The translations under genes and the position numbers were made by a program. The notes beneath the pieces were generated by a model. The model was not told where the DNA came from, did no database searches, and worked only from the letters and a program-made list of their open reading frames with translations. A stretch of 9,201 bases of DNA, from NCBI GenBank assembly GCA_023430045.1, contig JAEZCF010000174.1, positions 1-9,201 of the forward strand, given 5' to 3'. Source of the DNA: Pseudomonadota bacterium. Its GTDB lineage: Bacteria > Pseudomonadota > Gammaproteobacteria > Xanthomonadales > Xanthomonadaceae. Of this stretch, positions 5,950 to 9,201 are shown one piece after another. Each line of letters starts with the position of its first letter. Within the stretch, counting starts at the first letter, position 1.

Positions 5950-6858
5950 ATGACCCGAATCCAATTCCGTCGCCTGGACGGCATCCTGCTGCTCGACAAG
6001 CCATCGGGGATGAGCTCCAACGCCGCCCTGCAGGTCGCCCGCCGGCTGTTCCGCGCGGAAAAGGGGGGCCATACCGGCAGCCTGGATCCGCTGGCTACCG
6101 GCCTGTTGCCGCTGTGCTTCGGTGAAGCGACCAAGATCGCCGGCCTGCTGCTGGGCTCGGCCAAGGCCTATGACGCCGATATCGTGCTCGGTCAGACCAC
6201 CGATACCGACGATGCGGACGGCGAGGTCCTGCTCGAGCGGCCGGTGCCGGCCATCGATGCGGCGACCCTGGATGCCGCACTTGCACCATTGACCGGCCGC
6301 ATCCGCCAGCGGGCACCGATCTATTCCGCGCTCAAGCAGGGCGGTGAGCCGTTGTATGTGAAGGCCCGCCGCGGGGATGCCATCGAGGCCCCGGAACGCG
6401 ACGTCCATGTGCATGCCATCGAGGTGCTGCAGCAGGCGCCGGATCGCCTGCGGCTGCGCGTGACCTGCGGCTCCGGCACCTACATCCGCAGCATCGCCCG
6501 CGACCTTGGCGAGGCGCTGGGGTGCGGAGCCCATATCAGCGCCCTGCGCCGGCTATGGGTGGAGCCCTTTTCAGAGCCGGCCATGGTGAGCCTGGACACG
6601 CTGCGCGCCATGGCCGATGCCGGGGATGAGGCCGGCATGGACGCGCTGCTGCTGCCGCTGGCGGCCGGTCTGGTCGATTACCCCCGTGTGCAGCTGGACG
6701 CACGGCAGGCCGAACGCTTCTGCATGGGCCAGCGCCTGCGCGATCCGTCCTGGCCGGCCGGCCTGGTGGCTGTTTTCGATCCCGATGGTGGCGTGCGCGG
6801 CCTCGGGCAGGTCGATGACAGCGGCCTGCTGGCCTCCCAGCGACGTTTCAATCTGTGA
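5950..6858 (+). CDS. truB: tRNA pseudouridine(55) synthase TruB
   Basis: A 302-residue enzyme that isomerises U55 to pseudouridine in the T loop of elongator and initiator tRNAs. Conserved motifs are LLLDKPSGMSSN near residues 13-24, GGHTGSLDPLATG with the catalytic Asp at residue 46 (equivalent to E. coli D48), the YIRSIARDLGEALG segment, and a C-terminal PUA-like domain beginning near PRVQLDARQAERFCMGQRL. The length is typical. A GTG at 5941 in the same frame would add three residues; neither candidate has a clear SD. I prefer the ATG at 5950 because family similarity begins close to it. The tRNA-fMet in this window carries TTCAAAT in its T loop (143-149) and is a potential substrate. Confidence 0.95.
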   Translation: MTRIQFRRLDGILLLDKPSGMSSNAALQVARRLFRAEKGGHTGSLDPLATGLLPLCFGEATKIAGLLLGSAKAYDADIVLGQTTDTDDADGEVLLERPVPAIDAATLDAALAPLTGRIRQRAPIYSALKQGGEPLYVKARRGDAIEAPERDVHVHAIEVLQQAPDRLRLRVTCGSGTYIRSIARDLGEALGCGAHISALRRLWVEPFSEPAMVSLDTLRAMADAGDEAGMDALLLPLAAGLVDYPRVQLDARQAERFCMGQRLRDPSWPAGLVAVFDPDGGVRGLGQVDDSGLLASQRRFNL

Positions 6859-6863
6859 CGGCC

Positions 6864-6885
6864 ACCGGGGCGATTCAGCCCCGGT
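6864..6885 (+). terminator. Hairpin after truB, weak terminator or 3' stabiliser
   Basis: A perfect 8-bp stem ACCGGGGC/GCCCCGGT (6864-6871 with 6878-6885) with a 6-base loop starts 5 bases after the truB stop. The following bases (CCTTGTTCC) are a poor U run, so termination is probably incomplete. The -35 box of the candidate rpsO promoter begins 3 bases after the stem. Confidence 0.5.
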
Positions 6886-6887
6886 CC

Positions 6888-6916
6888 TTGTTCCAGAAGG
6901 GCGCTGCCGTTACAAT
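6888..6916 (+). promoter_or_regulatory. Probable sigma70 promoter of rpsO
   Basis: TTGTTC (6888-6893) and TACAAT (6911-6916) are separated by exactly 17 bases. A start near 6923 gives a leader of about 106 bases before rpsO. In E. coli rpsO also has its own promoter downstream of truB. The -10 box is strong and the -35 box partial. Confidence 0.6.
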
Positions 6917-6922
6917 TTTGCG

Positions 6923-7028
6923 GCCCTTTCCAGGGCGGCCTGCGTCCTGCAGGTTCATATCAGCCTACGGCGAGCCAGGCGGTGCGTCCTCAACGTTCCT
7001 GCCGGCCCCGCATCCAAAGAGAAAAGAC
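6923..7028 (+). promoter_or_regulatory. rpsO mRNA leader, possible S15 autoregulatory site
   Basis: This probable 5' UTR of about 106 bases holds two adjacent short hairpins: GCCCT/AGGGC (6923-6927 with 6932-6936, loop TTCC) and CCTGC/GCAGG (6939-6943 with 6949-6953). The SD is weak (GAGA, 7019-7022, 6 bases before the ATG). S15 represses its own translation through leader structures in several bacteria, but those structures are not conserved across phyla. I see no decisive S15-binding motif, so the regulatory role is inference. Confidence 0.35.
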
Positions 7029-7289
7029 ATGTCGATCGACACCCAGAAGGTTATTGAAGATAACAAGCGCAGCGCTGCCGACACCGGTTCCCCGGAAGTC
7101 CAGGTTGCCCTGCTGACCGCCCGCATCGAACTGCTGACCGGTCACTTCAAGACCCACAAGAAGGACCACCACAGCCGTCGTGGCCTGCTGCAGATGGTCA
7201 ACCGCCGCCGCAGCCTGCTCGACTACCTGAAGAAGAAGGACGTCGAGCGTTACAAGGGCCTGATCGAGAAGCTTGGCCTGCGTCGCTGA
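7029..7289 (+). CDS. rpsO: 30S ribosomal protein S15
   Basis: An 86-residue primary 16S rRNA-binding protein that recognises the three-way junction of helices 20-22 and forms bridge B4 with the 50S subunit. The sequence is nearly canonical: TGSPEVQVALLTARIELLTGHF starts at residue 19, the rRNA-contacting HKKDHHSRRGLL is at 43-54, and it ends LDYLKKKDVERYKGLIEKLGLRR. The length is 3 residues shorter than E. coli S15, at the N terminus. The ATG at 7029 is set by homology; the longer frame upstream runs through the promoter and leader. It has its own probable promoter and a strong terminator, so it is likely to make a separate short mRNA as well as operon read-through. Confidence 0.98.
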   Translation: MSIDTQKVIEDNKRSAADTGSPEVQVALLTARIELLTGHFKTHKKDHHSRRGLLQMVNRRRSLLDYLKKKDVERYKGLIEKLGLRR

Positions 7290-7301
7290 GCAACGAATCC
7301 C

Positions 7302-7334
7302 CCGCGGCGCAGTGATGCGCCGCGGTTTTGTTTT
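7302..7334 (+). terminator. Strong intrinsic terminator between rpsO and pnp
   Basis: A perfect 9-bp GC stem CCGCGGCGC/GCGCCGCGG (7302-7310 with 7317-7325), a 6-base loop AGTGAT, then TTTTGTTTT. It begins 13 bases after the rpsO stop. It corresponds in position to the rpsO terminator t1 of E. coli, where some transcription reads through into pnp. Confidence 0.92.
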
Positions 7335-7437
7335 GTAGCACCGCATTACCTTTTTTCGGGCCGGAACGACCGGCCACCCGCAGGCGGCAAGGGTCGCCGA
7401 CGGTCCATTCGCAGACAGCATCCCAAGGACACCCTCC
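7335..7437 (+). promoter_or_regulatory. pnp 5' leader region
   Basis: This 103-base gap holds a 6-bp GC hairpin GGCCGG/CCGGCC (7359-7364 with 7370-7375, loop AACGA) preceded by a run of six T (7351-7356), a weaker CGGC/GCCG pairing (7385-7388 with 7396-7399), and a good SD AAGGA (7425-7429) 8 bases before the GTG. In E. coli the pnp leader has a long RNase III-cleaved stem and PNPase represses itself there. The hairpin here is too short to be a clear RNase III substrate. I found no convincing -35/-10 pair. Confidence 0.45.
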
Positions 7438-9201
7438 GTGGCAAAAATCACCAAAACCTTCCAGTACGGCAAACACACCGTCACGCTTGAGACCGGCGAA
7501 ATCGCCCGCCAGGCCGGCGGTGCCGTCATCGTCAAGTTTGACGACACCGTGCTGCTGGTCTCCGCCGTCGCCGCCCGCAGCGCGCGTGAGGGCCAGGACT
7601 TCTTCCCGCTGACCGTCGATTATCAGGAGAAGTTCTACGCCGGTGGCCGCATCCCGGGTGGCTTCTTCAAGCGCGAAGGCCGCGCGACCGAGAAGGAAAC
7701 GCTGATCTCGCGCCTGATCGACCGTCCGATCCGTCCGCTGTTCCCGGAAGACTACAAGAACGAAGTGCAGATCATCGCCACGGTCATGTCGCTGAACCCG
7801 GACATCGACGGTGACATCCCGGCGCTGATCGGCGCCTCGGCCGCGCTGGCCCTGGCCGGTACCCCGTTCAAGGGTCCGATCGGTGCTGCCAAGGTGGGTT
7901 ACCGGAACGGTGAGTACATCCTCAACCCGACCGTGACCGAGCTGAAGGATTCGCAGCTGGAGCTGGTCGTCGCTGGTACCTCCAACGCCGTGCTGATGGT
8001 CGAATCCGAAGCCGCGCTGCTGTCCGAGGACGTGATGCTGGGCGCCGTGACCTTCGGTCACCGCGAACTGCAGAAGGTCATCCAGGTCATCAACGAGCTG
8101 GTCACCGAAGCCGGTACCCAGCCGTCCACCTGGACCGCCCCGGCCAAGAACGAAGCGCTGATCAGCGCGCTGAAGGAAGCCGTCGGCCCGCGCCTGGGCG
8201 AAGCCTTCCAGGTGCGCGACAAGCTGCAGCGCCGCGACGCCATCGCTGCCATCAAGAAGGACGTGACCGAAGCCCTGGCGGGCCGTGTCGCCGCTGAAGG
8301 CTGGAACCCGGCCGAGCTGTCGAAGGAATTCGGCGAGCTGGAATACAGCACCATGCGCAACGCCGTGCTGGACACCAAGGTCCGCATTGACGGCCGTGCG
8401 CTGGACACCGTGCGTCCGATCACCGTGGGCACCAAGATCCTGCCGCGCGTGCACGGCTCGGCGCTGTTCACCCGTGGCGAGACCCAGGCGATCGTGGCGA
8501 TCACCCTGGGCACCGCGCGCGATGGCCAGGTCATCGACGCCGTTTCGGGCGAGTACAAGGAAAACTTCCTGTTCCATTACAACTTCCCCCCCTACTCGGT
8601 GGGTGAGTGCGGCCGCATGATGGGCCCGAAGCGCCGCGAAATCGGCCACGGCCGCCTGGCCAAGCGCGGCGTGCTGGCCGTGATGCCGACCGTGGAAGAG
8701 TTCCCGTACACCATCCGTGTCGTGTCTGAAATCACCGAATCCAACGGTTCCTCGTCGATGGCGTCGGTGTGCGGTTCCTCGCTGGCCCTGATGGACGCCG
8801 GCGTGCCGGTGAAGGCCCCGGTGGCCGGTATTGCCATGGGTCTGGTCAAGGAAGGCGAGCGTTTCGTCGTCCTGTCCGACATCCTGGGTGACGAAGATCA
8901 CCTGGGCGACATGGACTTCAAGGTTGCCGGTACGGCCGAAGGTGTCTCTGCCCTGCAGATGGACATCAAGATCGAAGGCATCACCGAAGAGATCATGAAG
9001 CAGGCACTGCAGCAGGCCATGGCTGGCCGTCTGCGCATCCTGGGTGAAATGGCCCACGGCCTGACCGCCCCGCGTGAAGAGCTGTCGGACTACGCGCCGC
9101 GCCTGCTGACCATCAAGATCCACCCGGACAAGATCCGCGAAGTGATCGGCAAGGGTGGTTCCACCATCCAGGCCATCACCAAGGAAACCGGCACCCAGAT
9201 C
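7438..9201 (+). CDS. pnp: Polyribonucleotide nucleotidyltransferase (PNPase), 3' end outside window
   Basis: The first 588 codons of PNPase (full length about 700), cut by the window edge in frame with no internal stop. It is the processive 3'-5' phosphorolytic exoribonuclease of mRNA decay and part of the RNA degradosome in many gammaproteobacteria. Visible parts are the first RNase PH-like domain (about 1-145, with FFKREGR and RLIDRPIRPLFP), an all-helical linker (about 240-320), and the second, catalytic RNase PH domain. The latter has PKRREIGHGRLAKRG, SNGSSS at 435-440 and GDEDHLGDMDFK, with Asp487, Asp493 and Lys495 matching the E. coli metal/catalytic residues by remembered alignment. 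The KH domain begins near 555 with GKGG at 571-574. The S1 domain must lie beyond the window. The GTG at 7438 is supported by AAGGA 8 bases upstream and the VAKITKTFQYG start. Confidence 0.97.
   Translation, partial: MAKITKTFQYGKHTVTLETGEIARQAGGAVIVKFDDTVLLVSAVAARSAREGQDFFPLTVDYQEKFYAGGRIPGGFFKREGRATEKETLISRLIDRPIRPLFPEDYKNEVQIIATVMSLNPDIDGDIPALIGASAALALAGTPFKGPIGAAKVGYRNGEYILNPTVTELKDSQLELVVAGTSNAVLMVESEAALLSEDVMLGAVTFGHRELQKVIQVINELVTEAGTQPSTWTAPAKNEALISALKEAVGPRLGEAFQVRDKLQRRDAIAAIKKDVTEALAGRVAAEGWNPAELSKEFGELEYSTMRNAVLDTKVRIDGRALDTVRPITVGTKILPRVHGSALFTRGETQAIVAITLGTARDGQVIDAVSGEYKENFLFHYNFPPYSVGECGRMMGPKRREIGHGRLAKRGVLAVMPTVEEFPYTIRVVSEITESNGSSSMASVCGSSLALMDAGVPVKAPVAGIAMGLVKEGERFVVLSDILGDEDHLGDMDFKVAGTAEGVSALQMDIKIEGITEEIMKQALQQAMAGRLRILGEMAHGLTAPREELSDYAPRLLTIKIHPDKIREVIGKGGSTIQAITKETGTQI

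Noticed and set aside
7198..9123. 641-codon minus-strand open frame opposite pnp
   Set aside because: The + strand encodes PNPase with all catalytic motifs throughout this span. The antisense product is Arg/Gly/His/Asp-rich with no domain.
1..9201. CRISPR array, insertion sequence, prophage or defence genes
   Set aside because: There are no regularly spaced repeats, transposase or phage genes. Apart from the REP elements the whole window is a conserved housekeeping operon.

Overview
This window is the conserved translation/transcription 'nusA-infB' superoperon of a high-GC gammaproteobacterium of the Lysobacteraceae (Xanthomonadaceae), most likely Stenotrophomonas. The proteins closely resemble what I remember of xanthomonad RimP, NusA, IF2, RbfA, TruB, S15 and PNPase. 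The genus call rests on a GTAG-type palindromic repeat (SMAG/REP family, described in S. maltophilia) upstream of rimP, plus a decayed copy between rbfA and truB. Every gene is on the + strand.

Layout. Bases 1-88 carry a sigma70-type promoter. An initiator tRNA-fMet gene (89-165) follows, then a perfect 13-bp bidirectional terminator. A roughly 320-base non-coding leader (217-537) precedes rimP; it holds a candidate second promoter over a 9-bp palindrome, an attenuator-like hairpin with a T-rich tail, further GGGCCC hairpins and the REP element. rimP (538-1122) and nusA (1127-2638) are 4 bases apart and probably translationally coupled. A 92-base gap with two GC-rich hairpins leads to infB (2731-5358), which ends in a GAAA-tetraloop terminator-like hairpin. 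rbfA (5457-5837), a REP-remnant spacer and truB (5950-6858) follow. rpsO (7029-7289) has its own candidate promoter and leader, and a strong terminator separates it from pnp (7438 onward). pnp runs off the window within the KH domain.

How the genes fit together. The initiator tRNA and IF2, which delivers it to the 30S subunit, lie in one locus. RimP and RbfA mature the 30S particle, S15 is an early 16S rRNA binder, TruB makes Psi55 in tRNAs, NusA controls pausing, termination and antitermination, and PNPase degrades RNA. The order matches the E. coli metY-rimP-nusA-infB-rbfA-truB-rpsO-pnp cluster, where NusA, S15 and PNPase are known autoregulators.

I see no novel gene system. The interesting material is in the non-coding segments: the rimP leader, the REP insertions, the infB leader hairpins, and the rpsO and pnp leaders. 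The long minus-strand open frames opposite nusA, infB and pnp look like shadows caused by GC-rich codon bias.
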